Assembly: GCF_016899775.1 (NCBI RefSeq)
Contig: NZ_JACJJE010000003.1
Location: 54,859-118,858 of the forward strand
DNA length: 64,000 nucleotides
Source of the DNA: Pseudoflavonifractor capillosus
GTDB lineage: Bacteria > Bacillota > Clostridia > Oscillospirales > Oscillospiraceae
Direction: 5' to 3'
A program made the translations under genes and the position numbers. Under the pieces are notes generated by a model. That model made no database searches. It was not told where the DNA came from and saw only the letters and a list, made by a program, of their open reading frames with translations. How positions within the stretch are numbered: position 1 is the stretch's first letter; each line of letters opens with the position of its first letter. Below are positions 45,594-56,816 of the stretch, piece after piece.

Positions 45594-45627
45594 AAAAACC
45601 GAGGCGGCCCGTCAAAGCCGCCTCGGT
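45594..45627 (-). terminator. Terminator of the DUF4015 gene
   Basis: ACCGAGGCGG (45598-45607) and CCGCCTCGGT (45618-45627) pair perfectly; read on the minus strand the T run TTTTT follows. Confidence 0.88.
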
Positions 45628-45666
45628 GAAAAAACGAATGCTGATAAAATATCTGTGGGCGGAGGC

Positions 45667-46782
45667 TTACTCACTCCACACCGCCTGGGCGTCAACCGCG
45701 GCGGGGTCCAGCTGGTCCACCAGGGAGACCAGGCGGTCCGCGGCGTTCTCCACCCCGGCCCCCTCCAGAGCGGCCAGCACGTCGCTCCGGGTTCCGGAGG
45801 CCCAGACGCGGTCCACGCTGGCGTTCAGGACTGCCGGAGTCAGACCGGCGCTCCCGTCCGTCCCGGTGAGCACGTCGGCGGAGGCGTGGAGGGAGAGCTT
45901 GGTGCCGTAGGGCTCCAGAGCCTGGGCGGCCTGGGCCAGGAAGCTGGTGATGACCCCGTCCAGCGCCCCGGCGGGGTAGTTGTCCTCGCTCTGCCCCAGA
46001 TTGCCCAGGGTGCCGTCCGCCTGGGTGGGGTAGCCGAAGTGGTCCAGCACGATCTCGTCAAAGCCCATCTGGGCCAGCTCGGTCATCAGGCCGATGAGGT
46101 AGCTCCGCACCGCCTCGTTGGAGGGGGTGGCCCAGTGGAGATCTCCGCTGTCCCGCCAGCGGTAGTCGCTGCTGGTGCGCAGGGTGTAGTCCATGTTGGA
46201 GCCCAGGGCCTCGTCCCGGAAGCAGGACAGACGGGCCACGGTGTACACGTCCCCCTCATTCCAGGCGGTGAGGGCGGCGTTCACAGTGCCGGAGTCCACG
46301 CCCTCCTGGAGGGCGGAGGCCAGGGCCTGCTGGGACTGCCAGCCCAGCGCCCCCTGGTCGTCCTTCATGGTGATCACCACCCCGTCCGCGCCGGCCTCCT
46401 GGGCCAGCTGGGCGGCGCTGCCGTCCAGCAGCGAGGACAGGGAGACAGAGAGAATGGAGGAGGCGTCCGCCTGGGGCTCCTCCGGCGGAGTGGTCTCCCC
46501 CTCCTGGGAGGAGTCGGGCAGGGCCGCCGGGTCGCCCTCAATTACCGTCACATTGCCGGGGTCCGGGGTCTGGGGCTCCGACTGCTGAGAGAAGGGCCAG
46601 TGGATGCGAAGCCCCTCGTCGGTGTAGGAGATGGACCCCTGTCCAAAAAACAGTACGGCAACCAATATGACCACTAAGACAGCCAGCACCAGGGCGATCC
46701 GCTTGAGCCAGTCGGTGACGGTGGTGCGGCCCCGGTAGGAGTGATAATCAAATTGGGATTTCTGAGAACGGCGCACGGACAT
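45667..46782 (-). CDS. Membrane-anchored DUF4015-type putative glycoside hydrolase
   Basis: This 371-residue protein has a basic cytoplasmic start, one membrane helix (about residues 27-47), an acidic/proline-rich linker (about 70-105), and a TIM-barrel-like domain. The barrel includes VYTVARLSCFRDEALG, WRDSGDLHWATPSNEAVR and ELAQMGFDEIVLDHFGYP, patterns of the DUF4015 putative glycosyl hydrolase family. The Asp in DEIVLDHFGYP sits where the family's conserved acid is expected. It would act outside the cell on wall or exopolysaccharide glycan. Length is shorter than many members. The promoter at 46857-46885 is very strong. Confidence 0.8.
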   Translation of the reverse strand: MSVRRSQKSQFDYHSYRGRTTVTDWLKRIALVLAVLVVILVAVLFFGQGSISYTDEGLRIHWPFSQQSEPQTPDPGNVTVIEGDPAALPDSSQEGETTPPEEPQADASSILSVSLSSLLDGSAAQLAQEAGADGVVITMKDDQGALGWQSQQALASALQEGVDSGTVNAALTAWNEGDVYTVARLSCFRDEALGSNMDYTLRTSSDYRWRDSGDLHWATPSNEAVRSYLIGLMTELAQMGFDEIVLDHFGYPTQADGTLGNLGQSEDNYPAGALDGVITSFLAQAAQALEPYGTKLSLHASADVLTGTDGSAGLTPAVLNASVDRVWASGTRSDVLAALEGAGVENAADRLVSLVDQLDPAAVDAQAVWSE

Positions 46783-46856
46783 ATTCCTCCTTTTTGCGCA
46801 GCGCGGCGGGAGAGCCGCGGGAAGGGTCCCTGTTGAAACGGAAATTTGCCGCCCTA

Positions 46857-46885
46857 ATTATAGCAACCTTTTTTTCACCTTGCAA
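46857..46885 (-). promoter_or_regulatory. Promoter of the DUF4015 gene
   Basis: Minus-strand TTGCAA (46880-46885), 17 bases ending in TTGC, then a consensus TATAAT (46857-46862); the preceding TG makes it also an extended -10. Confidence 0.8.
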
Positions 46886-46954
46886 CCACTGGTTTCCAGA
46901 AGAGAGGGCTGAATCCCCAAAAAATTTGCAAAAAAGACACAAATAAGGCCCAAT

Positions 46955-47710
46955 TCAGATGACCATGCCACCGTCCACGGAGAGGACCTGTCCCGTGATG
47001 AAGCTGGCGGCGGGGGAGGCCAGGAAGAAGATGGCCTCGGCCACCTCCTCCGGCTGTCCGATGCGGCACAGAGGGGTCTCCTCCGCCAGGGCGTCCAGGT
47101 CCTCCCGGGCCAGGTGGGCGTTCATGTCGGTGGCGATGACCCCGGGGGCCACGCAGTTCACCCGGATGTGGGAGGGGCCCAGCTCCTTGGCCATGGCCCG
47201 GGTCAGGCCGATGACCCCCGCCTTGGAGGCGGAGTAGGCCGCCTCGCAGGAGCCGCCGGTGATGCCCCACATGGAGGAGACGGTGACGATGGCCCCCCGC
47301 TGCCGCCGGACGAAGCCGGGGACGGCCGCCTGAAACAGATGAAAGGCGCTGTCCAGGTTGACGGACATGACCTCCCGCCACTCCTGGGCGGACAGGTCGG
47401 TGAGGAGCATCTGCCGGGGGGCCACCCCGGCGCTGCACACCAGAGCGTCCAGGGGACCAAGGAGCTCCTCCGCCTGCCGGACCAGGGCCTGGGCCTCCGG
47501 CCGCTGGGACACGTCCCCGGGGAGGGCGGCCGCCCGCACCCCCAGGGCCTCCAGCTCCCCTGCCAGAGCTTCCGCCTGCTCCCGGGAGCGGCGGTAGCCC
47601 ACCGCTACATCCCAGCCGCCCCGGGCGAACCGCCGGGCGGCGGCGGCTCCGATTCCCCGGGAGCCCCCCGTGATGAGAACCACAGGCCGGGGCATGGTTA
47701 GTGTTTCCAT
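46955..47710 (-). CDS. Short-chain dehydrogenase/reductase (FabG-like)
   Basis: This 251-residue NAD(P)-dependent reductase has the Rossmann TGGSRGIG motif at about 11-18, the CSAG core motif, the catalytic Ser of VSSMWG and the YSASK pair (about 155-159), and [11 protein letters not shown] near 190. The closest functional neighbour is 3-oxoacyl-ACP reductase, but no other fatty-acid synthesis gene is close, so the substrate is open. The start at 47710 (METLTMPRP) follows AAAGGAG; the longer upstream frame is spurious. It is divergent from the lipid kinase gene. Confidence 0.92.
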   Translation of the reverse strand: METLTMPRPVVLITGGSRGIGAAAARRFARGGWDVAVGYRRSREQAEALAGELEALGVRAAALPGDVSQRPEAQALVRQAEELLGPLDALVCSAGVAPRQMLLTDLSAQEWREVMSVNLDSAFHLFQAAVPGFVRRQRGAIVTVSSMWGITGGSCEAAYSASKAGVIGLTRAMAKELGPSHIRVNCVAPGVIATDMNAHLAREDLDALAEETPLCRIGQPEEVAEAIFFLASPAASFITGQVLSVDGGMVI

Positions 47711-47753
47711 CCAACCGCTCCTTTCATTCCAACCGGCATATAAAACCGTCCAC

Positions 47754-47782
47754 ATTGTACCTGCTTTTCCAGGAAAGCGCAA
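47754..47782 (-). promoter_or_regulatory. Promoter of the SDR gene
   Basis: Minus-strand TTGCGC (47777-47782), 17 bases, TACAAT (47754-47759), ending 44 bases before the start. Confidence 0.6.
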
Positions 47783-47833
47783 CCCTGAGACGGAAAGTGC
47801 CGGACACATTTCCAAAAAGTTTACACAATCACC

Positions 47834-47861
47834 TTGCATTTTCACGGAAGGGCCGTATAAT
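47834..47861 (+). promoter_or_regulatory. Promoter of the lipid kinase gene
   Basis: TTGCAT (47834-47839), 16 bases, TATAAT (47856-47861). Confidence 0.7.
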
Positions 47862-47931
47862 AAGGAGCAATGAAATTGTGCGCGGGCCGGACTGGAACGG
47901 CCGGGCACGGAGAGACCGGGAGAATCACGAT

Positions 47932-48840
47932 ATGAAGCGCATGCTGTTTGTCTATAACCCTACGGCCGGGAAGGGAGCGGCGGCCGCCCATCTGTCCGGC
48001 GTGGTGGATCAGTTTACCAAAGCCGGGTGGCTCACCACCGTCTACCCCACCCAGGACAAGAAGGACGCCACCCGGGTGGCCCGGGAGCTGGGGTCCTACT
48101 ATGACCGGGTGGTGTGCTGCGGCGGGGACGGCACCCTCAGCGAGACGGCGGCCGGCCTGCTGGAGTTGAGCCGTCCGCCCCTGCTGGGCTATATCCCCTC
48201 CGGCTCCACCAACGACTGCGGCGCCACCCTGCGCATCCCCCGGGGCTATAAGAAGGCGGCGGAGCTGGCGGCGGGGGACGAGGAGCCCCTGCGCTGGGAC
48301 ATCGGCACCCTGAACCAGCAGCCCTTTGTCTATGTGGCCGCCTTCGGGGCCTTTACCGAGGTGTCCTATGATACCCCTCAGGATCTGAAAAAGACTTTCG
48401 GCCATCTGGCCTATATCATGGCGGGGATTGCCTCCATCCCGTCCATCACTCCCTACCACATGAAGGTGGAGTACGACGGGCAGGTGCTGGAGGACGACTT
48501 CTTCTACGGCATGGTGTGCAACACCTACTCGGTAGCCGGAATGAGAAATCTGCCCACCGACCGGGTGGAGCTGGACGACGGCCTGTTTGAGGTGATCCTG
48601 GTGCGCAAGCCCATGAGCATCGGGGAGATCGGAGCGGGCCTTCAGACGCTGCTCCGCCCCGGGGCGGTGGAGGAGGGGAGCGCCTTGCTCTCCTTTCACG
48701 CCTCCCAGCTGAAATTTACCAGCGAAAAGCCTATTCCCTGGACCATCGACGGGGAGTACGGCGGCAGCCATGAGGTGAGCCAGGTCCAGAACCACCGCCA
48801 GGCCCTGGCCATCCTCTCGGGGCGGAAGCAGGGCGCGTGA
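47932..48840 (+). CDS. Diacylglycerol kinase-type lipid kinase (YegS/DgkB family)
   Basis: This 302-residue kinase has the N-terminal DAGK catalytic fold: YNPTAGKG (about 7-14), [12 protein letters not shown] with the GGDGT nucleotide loop (about 61-72) and [10 protein letters not shown] (about 93-102). The C-terminal beta domain has the [10 protein letters not shown] motif (family DGE). It phosphorylates diacylglycerol or a similar lipid at the membrane surface, recycling it into phospholipid synthesis. Start ATG 47932 follows GGGAG; the longer open frame from 47701 is not credible. Confidence 0.93.
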   Translation: MKRMLFVYNPTAGKGAAAAHLSGVVDQFTKAGWLTTVYPTQDKKDATRVARELGSYYDRVVCCGGDGTLSETAAGLLELSRPPLLGYIPSGSTNDCGATLRIPRGYKKAAELAAGDEEPLRWDIGTLNQQPFVYVAAFGAFTEVSYDTPQDLKKTFGHLAYIMAGIASIPSITPYHMKVEYDGQVLEDDFFYGMVCNTYSVAGMRNLPTDRVELDDGLFEVILVRKPMSIGEIGAGLQTLLRPGAVEEGSALLSFHASQLKFTSEKPIPWTIDGEYGGSHEVSQVQNHRQALAILSGRKQGA

Positions 48841-48882
48841 GCGGCTGCGGTGAGGCGGAGTAAATGAGAAGGAGGAGCTGAC

Positions 48883-49449
48883 ATGACAGAACAAGAGAAA
48901 ATGCTGTCTGGCCAGCTGTATTTTGCGGGCGGGCCGGAGCTGTTGGCGGCCCGGAAAAAGGCCAAGGAGCTGTGTCAGCGGTTCAATCAGACGGCGGTCC
49001 AGGACCCGGAGACGGGGGTGGATCTGCTGCGGGAGCTGCTGGGCCGGATGGGGGAGGAGGTCTCCATTCAGCCCATGTTCTGGTGCGACTACGGCTTCAA
49101 CATCCAAATGGGCTCCCATGTGGAGATCAACCACAACTGCGTGATCCTGGACTGTGCCCAGGTGACCTTTGGGGACCATGTGTTCATCGGTCCCAACTGC
49201 GGCTTCTACACCGCCGGCCACCCCCTGGACGCCCAGACCCGGAACGCCGGGCTGGAGTTTGCCCGGCCCATCGCCGTGGGGGACAACGTGTGGTTCGGCG
49301 GAAACGTCACAGTGCTGCCTGGGGTGAACATCGGCGCCGGCTCAGTGATCGGGGCGGGGAGCGTGGTCAGCCGGGACATCCCGCCCAATGTGATCGCGGT
49401 GGGCAACCCCTGCCGGGTGGTGCGGACCATCCTGCCGGAGGAGCCCTGA
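48883..49449 (+). CDS. Sugar O-acetyltransferase (maltose/galactoside type)
   Basis: This 188-residue left-handed beta-helix enzyme transfers acetyl from acetyl-CoA to sugars. It has the Mac domain at the N-terminus (MLSGQLYFAGGPELLAARKKA), hexapeptide repeats from about residue 70 on (VEINHNCVILD, VTFGDHVFIGPNCGFYTAGHP with the catalytic His), and the terminal IGAGSVVSRDIPPNVIAVGNPCRVVR. It matches LacA/Maa. A GGAGGAG ribosome binding site lies before ATG 48883. It is codirectional with the lipid kinase gene 43 bases upstream, perhaps an operon by proximity only. Confidence 0.93.
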   Translation: MTEQEKMLSGQLYFAGGPELLAARKKAKELCQRFNQTAVQDPETGVDLLRELLGRMGEEVSIQPMFWCDYGFNIQMGSHVEINHNCVILDCAQVTFGDHVFIGPNCGFYTAGHPLDAQTRNAGLEFARPIAVGDNVWFGGNVTVLPGVNIGAGSVIGAGSVVSRDIPPNVIAVGNPCRVVRTILPEEP

Positions 49450-49548
49450 GATCGGGTATAACCGGGCCTTGGCCCGTTTATGATAGATAGAAGGAATCCA
49501 CAAGCATCGCAGAAGGAAAGGAGGACCATGGGGAGACCCCCATCAAAA

Positions 49549-49757
49549 GCGCCAGCGCCTGTCCCCCAGGGGAGACAGGACGACGAGGAGAAGGGAGTAT
49601 CGAAAGGACGGCGGATTTCCCCGCCGGCCCCAAAATTCGGCGGATGCCCTTCCGTACCTCTCCGGGTGCGTGACACAGCGGGCAAATATGCGGGCGACCG
49701 CAAAACAGAGACGCTGTGACCGGATGACGAGGCACAAATGGCTGCGAGTTTGTCCTC
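49549..49757 (+). ncRNA. glmS self-cleaving ribozyme/riboswitch
   Basis: The leader of glmS shows the ribozyme's conserved parts in order: the cleavage site A|GCGCC (cut between 49548 and 49549), the P1 hairpin CCTGTC...GACAGG, GACGAGG (49582-49588), TATCG (49598-49602) and TTCGGCGGATGCCC (49636-49649). Two further domain hairpins then extend to about 49757. Glucosamine-6-phosphate triggers cleavage, which destabilises the mRNA and limits GlmS. The ribosome binding site AGGAGG follows about 15 bases later. Everything matches the Bacillus type, with a variable insert (about 49609-49630). Confidence 0.93.
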
Positions 49758-49786
49758 CCGATTTTGCAATTAGGAGGAAATTTCAT

Positions 49787-51619
49787 ATGTGTGGTATTGT
49801 CGGATTTATCGGCCGGGAGCAGGCCGCGCCCATTCTGCTGGAGGGCCTGTCCCGCCTGGAGTACCGGGGGTACGACTCCGCCGGCCTGGCGGTGTATGAC
49901 CGGGAGAAGGGGCTCCAGGTGGTGAAGGCCAAGGGGCGGCTTCAGGTGCTCCGCGATCTGACGGACGGGGGGGCCAAGGTGCCCGGGACCATGGGTCTGG
50001 GTCACACCCGCTGGGCCACCCATGGGGCCCCTAACGATGAGAACGCCCACCCCCAGGTGAGCCAGTCCGGCCGCATTGCGGTGGTCCACAATGGGATCAT
50101 CGAGAACTACGGGGAGCTGAAGAACTTCCTGGAGGCCAAAGGGGTGGTGTTCACCTCTGAGACAGACACCGAAGTGGTGGCCCAGCTGCTGGAATTCTAC
50201 TACGCCGGGGATCTGCTGGACGCGGTCTTCAAGGTGCTCCACCGCATCGAGGGAGCTTACGCCCTGGGCATTGTCTGCGCCGACGAGCCGGATAAACTCA
50301 TCGCCGTGCGGAAGGATTCCCCCCTGATCCTGGGGTATGGCGAGGGCTTCCAGATGCTGGCCTCCGATGTGACGGCGGTGATCCAGTACACCCGGGAGGT
50401 GTGCTATCTGGACGACGGGGACGTGGCGGTGCTCACCCCCGGCGGAGTTCAGGTGTACGACTCCCTGGGCCAGCCGGAGGAGAAGGAGCGGTCCCATGTG
50501 GACTGGGAGATCTCCGCGGCGGAGAAGGGCGGCTATGAGCACTTCATGTTCAAGGAGATCATGGAGGAGCCCAAGGCCCTGAAGGACACCATCTCCCCCC
50601 GCATCCGGGACGGGAAGGTGGTGCTGGACGACCTGACCATCACCCGGGAGGACCTGGAGGGGATGGACCGCTTTTACATCATCGCCTGCGGCTCCTCTTA
50701 CCACGTGGGGATGGCCGCCAAGTATATCCTGGAGCGGCTGCTGCGCATCCCGGTGGAGGTGACCCTGGCCTCCGAGTTCCGGTACTGCCGGCCCATTGTG
50801 TCCCAGCGTACCCTGGCTCTGGTCATCAGCCAGTCGGGGGAGACCATTGACACCCTGGCCGCCATGCGGGAGGCCAAGCGCCTGGGGGCCCGGCTGCTGT
50901 CCATCGTCAACGTGGTGGGCTCCACCATCGCCCGGGAGTCGGACGACGTGCTGTACACCTGGGCCGGGCCGGAGATCGCCGTGGCCACCACCAAGGCCTA
51001 CTCCACCCAGCTGGCGGTGATCTACCTGCTGGCCATCCACTTTGCCGGACTGCTGGGCCGCATCGGTCCGGAGGAGTACCGGGAGCTGGTGGAGCAGCTC
51101 CAGCTCCTGCCCGGCAAGGCGGAGGAGATTTTGAAGCACACAGAGGAGATCCAGTACTACGCCTCCATCTACTTTAACCACGACTCCGTGTTTTTCATCG
51201 GCCGGAACATCGACTACGCTGTGGGACTGGAGGGTTCCCTGAAGCTGAAGGAGATCTCCTACATCCACTCGGAGGCCTACGCCGCCGGCGAGCTGAAGCA
51301 CGGCACCATCTCCCTCATCGAGGACGGCACCCTGGTGGTGGCCCTGGCCAGCTGGAATGAGCTGTTTGACAAGCTGATGAGCAATGTGAAGGAGGTCAAG
51401 GCCCGGGGGGCCGACGTGATCGGCATTGCCACCGAGAGCCATAAGGCCGCCCTGGCCGCCCTGGTGGACAGCGCCCTTTCCATCCCCGATATTCACCCTA
51501 TGTTCCTGCCCTCTCTGGAGGTCATCCCCATGCAGCTGTTCGCCTACTATGTGGCCCTCATGCGGGGCTGCGACATCGACAAGCCCCGGAATCTGGCCAA
51601 GAGCGTCACCGTGGAGTGA
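49787..51619 (+). CDS. glmS: Glutamine-fructose-6-phosphate aminotransferase (isomerizing)
   Basis: This enzyme makes glucosamine-6-phosphate for peptidoglycan and other aminosugars. The 610-residue protein has the class II amidotransferase half with its catalytic Cys2 (MCGIVGFIG), and two SIS isomerase domains (about 285-430 and 455-600) with CGSSYHVG, SQSGET and the C-terminal KSVTVE. ATG 49787 must be the start because Cys2 becomes the N-terminal nucleophile after Met removal. It is preceded by the glmS ribozyme and followed by a strong terminator. Confidence 0.98.
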   Translation: MCGIVGFIGREQAAPILLEGLSRLEYRGYDSAGLAVYDREKGLQVVKAKGRLQVLRDLTDGGAKVPGTMGLGHTRWATHGAPNDENAHPQVSQSGRIAVVHNGIIENYGELKNFLEAKGVVFTSETDTEVVAQLLEFYYAGDLLDAVFKVLHRIEGAYALGIVCADEPDKLIAVRKDSPLILGYGEGFQMLASDVTAVIQYTREVCYLDDGDVAVLTPGGVQVYDSLGQPEEKERSHVDWEISAAEKGGYEHFMFKEIMEEPKALKDTISPRIRDGKVVLDDLTITREDLEGMDRFYIIACGSSYHVGMAAKYILERLLRIPVEVTLASEFRYCRPIVSQRTLALVISQSGETIDTLAAMREAKRLGARLLSIVNVVGSTIARESDDVLYTWAGPEIAVATTKAYSTQLAVIYLLAIHFAGLLGRIGPEEYRELVEQLQLLPGKAEEILKHTEEIQYYASIYFNHDSVFFIGRNIDYAVGLEGSLKLKEISYIHSEAYAAGELKHGTISLIEDGTLVVALASWNELFDKLMSNVKEVKARGADVIGIATESHKAALAALVDSALSIPDIHPMFLPSLEVIPMQLFAYYVALMRGCDIDKPRNLAKSVTVE

Positions 51620-51642
51620 TGCGCACCTTTCAGAATAAGTCC

Positions 51643-51680
51643 AAGGCCCGCCGTCTGCATCATCAGACGGCGGGCCTTCT
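51643..51680 (+). terminator. glmS terminator
   Basis: A perfect 15-bp stem (AAGGCCCGCCGTCTG and complement) with a six-base CATCAT loop, followed by CTTCTAT. Confidence 0.85.
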
Positions 51681-51853
51681 TCTATGGATGGCAACGGTGT
51701 TTTTGTTGGGCTGGAGTAAAAAAAGACCTGCCTGCGCACACTGTATCCGGTGAGGAAGGGGAGAAAGCATGAGAAAAACATCGGAAATATTTGAATAGAC
51801 GCGGGAAAAAGACATAAAATTTGGATAAACTTTAAAAAGAAATCAGAATTTCC

Positions 51854-51882
51854 TTGCTTTTTTCTGTGACTTCGCCTAGAAT
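51854..51882 (+). promoter_or_regulatory. ntp operon promoter
   Basis: TTGCTT (51854-51859), 17 bases, TAGAAT (51877-51882), about 50 bases before the first ntp gene. The 170 bases between it and the glmS terminator hold no gene that I can see. Confidence 0.7.
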
Positions 51883-51936
51883 GAAGGTAACAGGCATAAA
51901 GATTGCATAAATTTCTGGATTAAGGTGGTGACGTTT

Positions 51937-52248
51937 ATGGCGGTAGAGGCAATTCAAGCGGTGACCGAGCTGGAGGAACGTGTGAAGAAACAGAAGGAGG
52001 CCGCGGCAACCCAGAATAAGCAGCGGCTTCTGGAGGCCCAGCGGGCCGCCCGCCTTCTGGTGGAACAGTCCCGCCAGCAGGCGGAGGGAGAGGCCCGGCA
52101 GAAGATGGCCCAGGCGGAGGCACAGGCCGCGGAGTGGACCCAGCAGGTGCTCTCCCAGGCCCGGCAGGACTGTGAGGCGTTGAAAGCGGAGGCGCGGGGC
52201 CGGCTGTCTGAGGCCGCCGCCTTCCTGGCAGAAAAGGTCGTGAATTAA
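51937..52248 (+). CDS. ntpF: V-type ATPase subunit G/H-like peripheral stalk protein
   Basis: This 103-residue protein is almost entirely alanine-, glutamine- and glutamate-rich alpha helix, forming one coiled coil (KKQKEAAATQNKQRLLEAQRA...). It would pair with subunit E as the peripheral stalk of the ATPase. It is first in the operon, in the position of Enterococcus hirae ntpF. Start ATG 51937 follows GGTGGTGA; its stop is immediately followed by the ntpI ATG. Confidence 0.85.
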   Translation: MAVEAIQAVTELEERVKKQKEAAATQNKQRLLEAQRAARLLVEQSRQQAEGEARQKMAQAEAQAAEWTQQVLSQARQDCEALKAEARGRLSEAAAFLAEKVVN

Positions 52249-54739
<2,491 letters not shown>

Positions 54740-54751
54740 TGAGGTGAGCCC

Positions 54752-55441
54752 ATGGACGGAATGGAAAAAATTACGGCCCGTATCCAGGAGGACGCGGACC
54801 GGGAGATCGCGGCCATGAACGCCCAGACCGACGAGCAGATCGCCGCGCTCCAGGCCCAGGCTCAGGCCCAGGCGGACAAGGAGCGGGGAGAGATCCTTGC
54901 CCGGGGTGAGCGTGCGGCGGCGGAGCGCCTGGAGCGCCTAAAATCCGCGGCCCAGATGGAGCGGCGGAAGCTGGAGCTCTCCGCCAAGCAGGAGGTCCTC
55001 ACTGAGGCCTTTGACCAGGCGCTGGAGCGGCTTTGCACCCTCCCCGATGAGGAGTACATCCAGCTCCTCACCGCCCTGGTGCTCCGGGCGGTGACCACCG
55101 GACGGGAGCAGCTCATCTTCTCCCAGAAAGACCGCAGCCGCATCGGCAAGGCGGTGGTGGTGGCCGCCAACGAGGCCCTGGTGAAAGAGGTGGCCCCCGA
55201 GCTGCCCGACTCCCTCACCGACTCCAAGGTGGGGGCCTTCCTGGGCAAGATGGTGAACAACGCCACCGCCCAGATCACGGGCACCGGCCTTCTGACCCTG
55301 TCGGAGGAGACCCGGCCCATCCGGGGCGGCTTCATCCTGGTGGACGGCCCGGTGGAGGTCAACTGCTCCTTCGAATCCATGCTCCGCATCCAGCGGGAGA
55401 AGCTGGAAAAGCCGGCGGCGGAGATCTTGTTTGGTGCTTAA
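54752..55441 (+). CDS. ntpE: V-type ATPase subunit E
   Basis: This 229-residue peripheral stalk subunit has a long charged helix in the first 100 residues (IQEDADREIAAMNAQTDEQIAALQAQAQAQ...) and a globular C-terminal domain with GGFILVDGPVEVNCSFESML, a typical subunit E ending. It pairs with the first gene's product. Its stop is followed by a very GC-rich hairpin and then the subunit C gene. GAGGTGA lies before the ATG. Confidence 0.92.
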   Translation: MDGMEKITARIQEDADREIAAMNAQTDEQIAALQAQAQAQADKERGEILARGERAAAERLERLKSAAQMERRKLELSAKQEVLTEAFDQALERLCTLPDEEYIQLLTALVLRAVTTGREQLIFSQKDRSRIGKAVVVAANEALVKEVAPELPDSLTDSKVGAFLGKMVNNATAQITGTGLLTLSEETRPIRGGFILVDGPVEVNCSFESMLRIQREKLEKPAAEILFGA

Positions 55442-55442
55442 C

Positions 55443-55470
55443 GGGCCGGCCGCCGCAGGCGGCCGGCCGG
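55443..55470 (+). other. GC-rich hairpin between ntpE and ntpC
   Basis: GGCCGGCCGCC and GGCGGCCGGCC form an 11-bp stem around GCA, with no T run. It might set relative expression within the operon by stabilising upstream RNA or hindering the ntpC start. Confidence 0.55.
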
Positions 55471-55493
55471 ACAGACCCGAAAGGGGTGGTATT

Positions 55494-56492
55494 TTGTCCC
55501 GTAAAAGAGATACGGATTACTTGACCATCTCCGCCCGCATCCACGCCATGGAGAACCGGATGCTCACCCGGGAGCGCATGGACCGGATGATCGACGCCCG
55601 GGACGAGGGGGAGGCCCTGAAGGTCCTCTCCGAGTGCGGATACGGCGGGACGGACGGCGTCTCCGGCCAAAGCCTGGAGGGGCTGCTGGCCCAGACCCGG
55701 GCGGAGACCTTTGGGGAGATCCGGGGGGCGGTCCCCGACCCCAGGGTGGCTGACTTGTTTCAGATGAAGTACGACTACCACAACGCCAAGGCCCTGGTGA
55801 AGGGGGAGGCCATGGGGGCAGATGCCCGCCGGCTCCTTTCAACCGGCGGGCGGTATGACCCGGAGCTGCTGGCGGACGGGTACCAGAAGGAGAACCTGTC
55901 CGGAGTCAGCCCCGCCTTTCAGCGGGCGGTCCAGGAGGCCCGGGCCATTTTGAAGGAGACGGGGGACCCCCAGCGCTCCGACGTGGCCCTGGACCGGGCC
56001 TGCTTTGAGGAGATGGCCCAGCTGGCCCGGGACTGCAAGAGCTCGTTTTTAGAGGGTTATGTGCGTCTGTGTATCGACGCGGCCAACCTGCGCACCGCCG
56101 TCCGGGTGGCCCGGATGGAGAAGGGGAGCGATTTCCTCCTCCAGGTGCTGCTGCCCGGGGGCAATGTGTCGGAGAAGGCGCTGGCTGCCGCACGGGGGGA
56201 GGACCTGGGCAGTCTGTTCCAGACCGGCCCCCTGGCCGAGGCCGCCCAGCTGGGGGCCAAGGCGGCCCGCCCGGCGGGGGGCCCCCTCACCGCCTTTGAG
56301 CGGGAGTGCGACAATGCCGTCACCCGGTACGTCTCCGACGCCAAGCGGGTCCCCTTCGGGGAGGAGACGGTGATCGCCTACCTGTACGCCAAGGAGGCGG
56401 AGCTCACCGCCATCCGCACCATCCTGGCCTCCCGGCGGGCGGGCCTGGACGGGGCCGCCATCCGGGAGCGGCTGCGGGAGACCTATGTGTAA
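55494..56492 (+). CDS. ntpC: V-type ATPase subunit C (d subunit), TTG start
   Basis: This 332-residue subunit links the central stalk to the membrane rotor. It starts, in my reading, at TTG 55494 just behind AAGGGGTGG (55481-55489); this gives the normal family length and the N-terminus SRKRDTDYLTISARIHAMENRML. A frame continuing upstream into the hairpin is not plausible, and the next ATG (55551) would drop conserved residues. Other family motifs are YDYHNAKALVKGEA and the C-terminal VIAYLYAKEAELTAIRTIL. Confidence 0.9.
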   Translation: MSRKRDTDYLTISARIHAMENRMLTRERMDRMIDARDEGEALKVLSECGYGGTDGVSGQSLEGLLAQTRAETFGEIRGAVPDPRVADLFQMKYDYHNAKALVKGEAMGADARRLLSTGGRYDPELLADGYQKENLSGVSPAFQRAVQEARAILKETGDPQRSDVALDRACFEEMAQLARDCKSSFLEGYVRLCIDAANLRTAVRVARMEKGSDFLLQVLLPGGNVSEKALAAARGEDLGSLFQTGPLAEAAQLGAKAARPAGGPLTAFERECDNAVTRYVSDAKRVPFGEETVIAYLYAKEAELTAIRTILASRRAGLDGAAIRERLRETYV

Positions 56493-56507
56493 CGGAGGTG
56501 GAGGAAG

Positions 56508-56816
56508 ATGTATCGAATCGGCGTCATCGGGGACCGGGACAGCGTCCTGGGCTTCCAGGCCCTGGGCCTGGAGGTGTGCCCCGCGGAAAATGCGGAGGAG
56601 GCCCGGCAGGCCCTCCACCGCATGGCAAAGGAGAATTTCGCCATCCTCTACCTCACCGAACAGCTCTCCGCCCAGCTCCAGCCGGAGATTGCCCGGTATC
56701 AGGATGCCCTCACCCCGGCCATCATTTTGATCCCGGGCAAGGAGGGCTCCCTGGGCATTGGGATGGCCAATATCAAGACCGCCGTGGAGCGGGCGGTGGG
56801 AGCGGACATTCTGTGA
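56508..56816 (+). CDS. ntpG: V-type ATPase subunit F (central stalk)
   Basis: This 102-residue central stalk component has the family's Rossmann-like start MYRIGVIGDRDSVLGFQALGL and the segment LYLTEQLSAQL, ending KTAVERAVGADIL. In Enterococcus nomenclature this position is ntpG. Its last codons and stop are repeated imperfectly about 90 bases downstream in the following intergenic region. Confidence 0.92.
   Translation: MYRIGVIGDRDSVLGFQALGLEVCPAENAEEARQALHRMAKENFAILYLTEQLSAQLQPEIARYQDALTPAIILIPGKEGSLGIGMANIKTAVERAVGADIL

Noticed and set aside
45667..46782. Reading the DUF4015-like protein as a polysaccharide deacetylase
   Set aside because: The zinc-binding and HTxxH-type motifs of deacetylases are absent, while the FDEIVLDHFGYP pattern fits the putative glycosyl hydrolase family.
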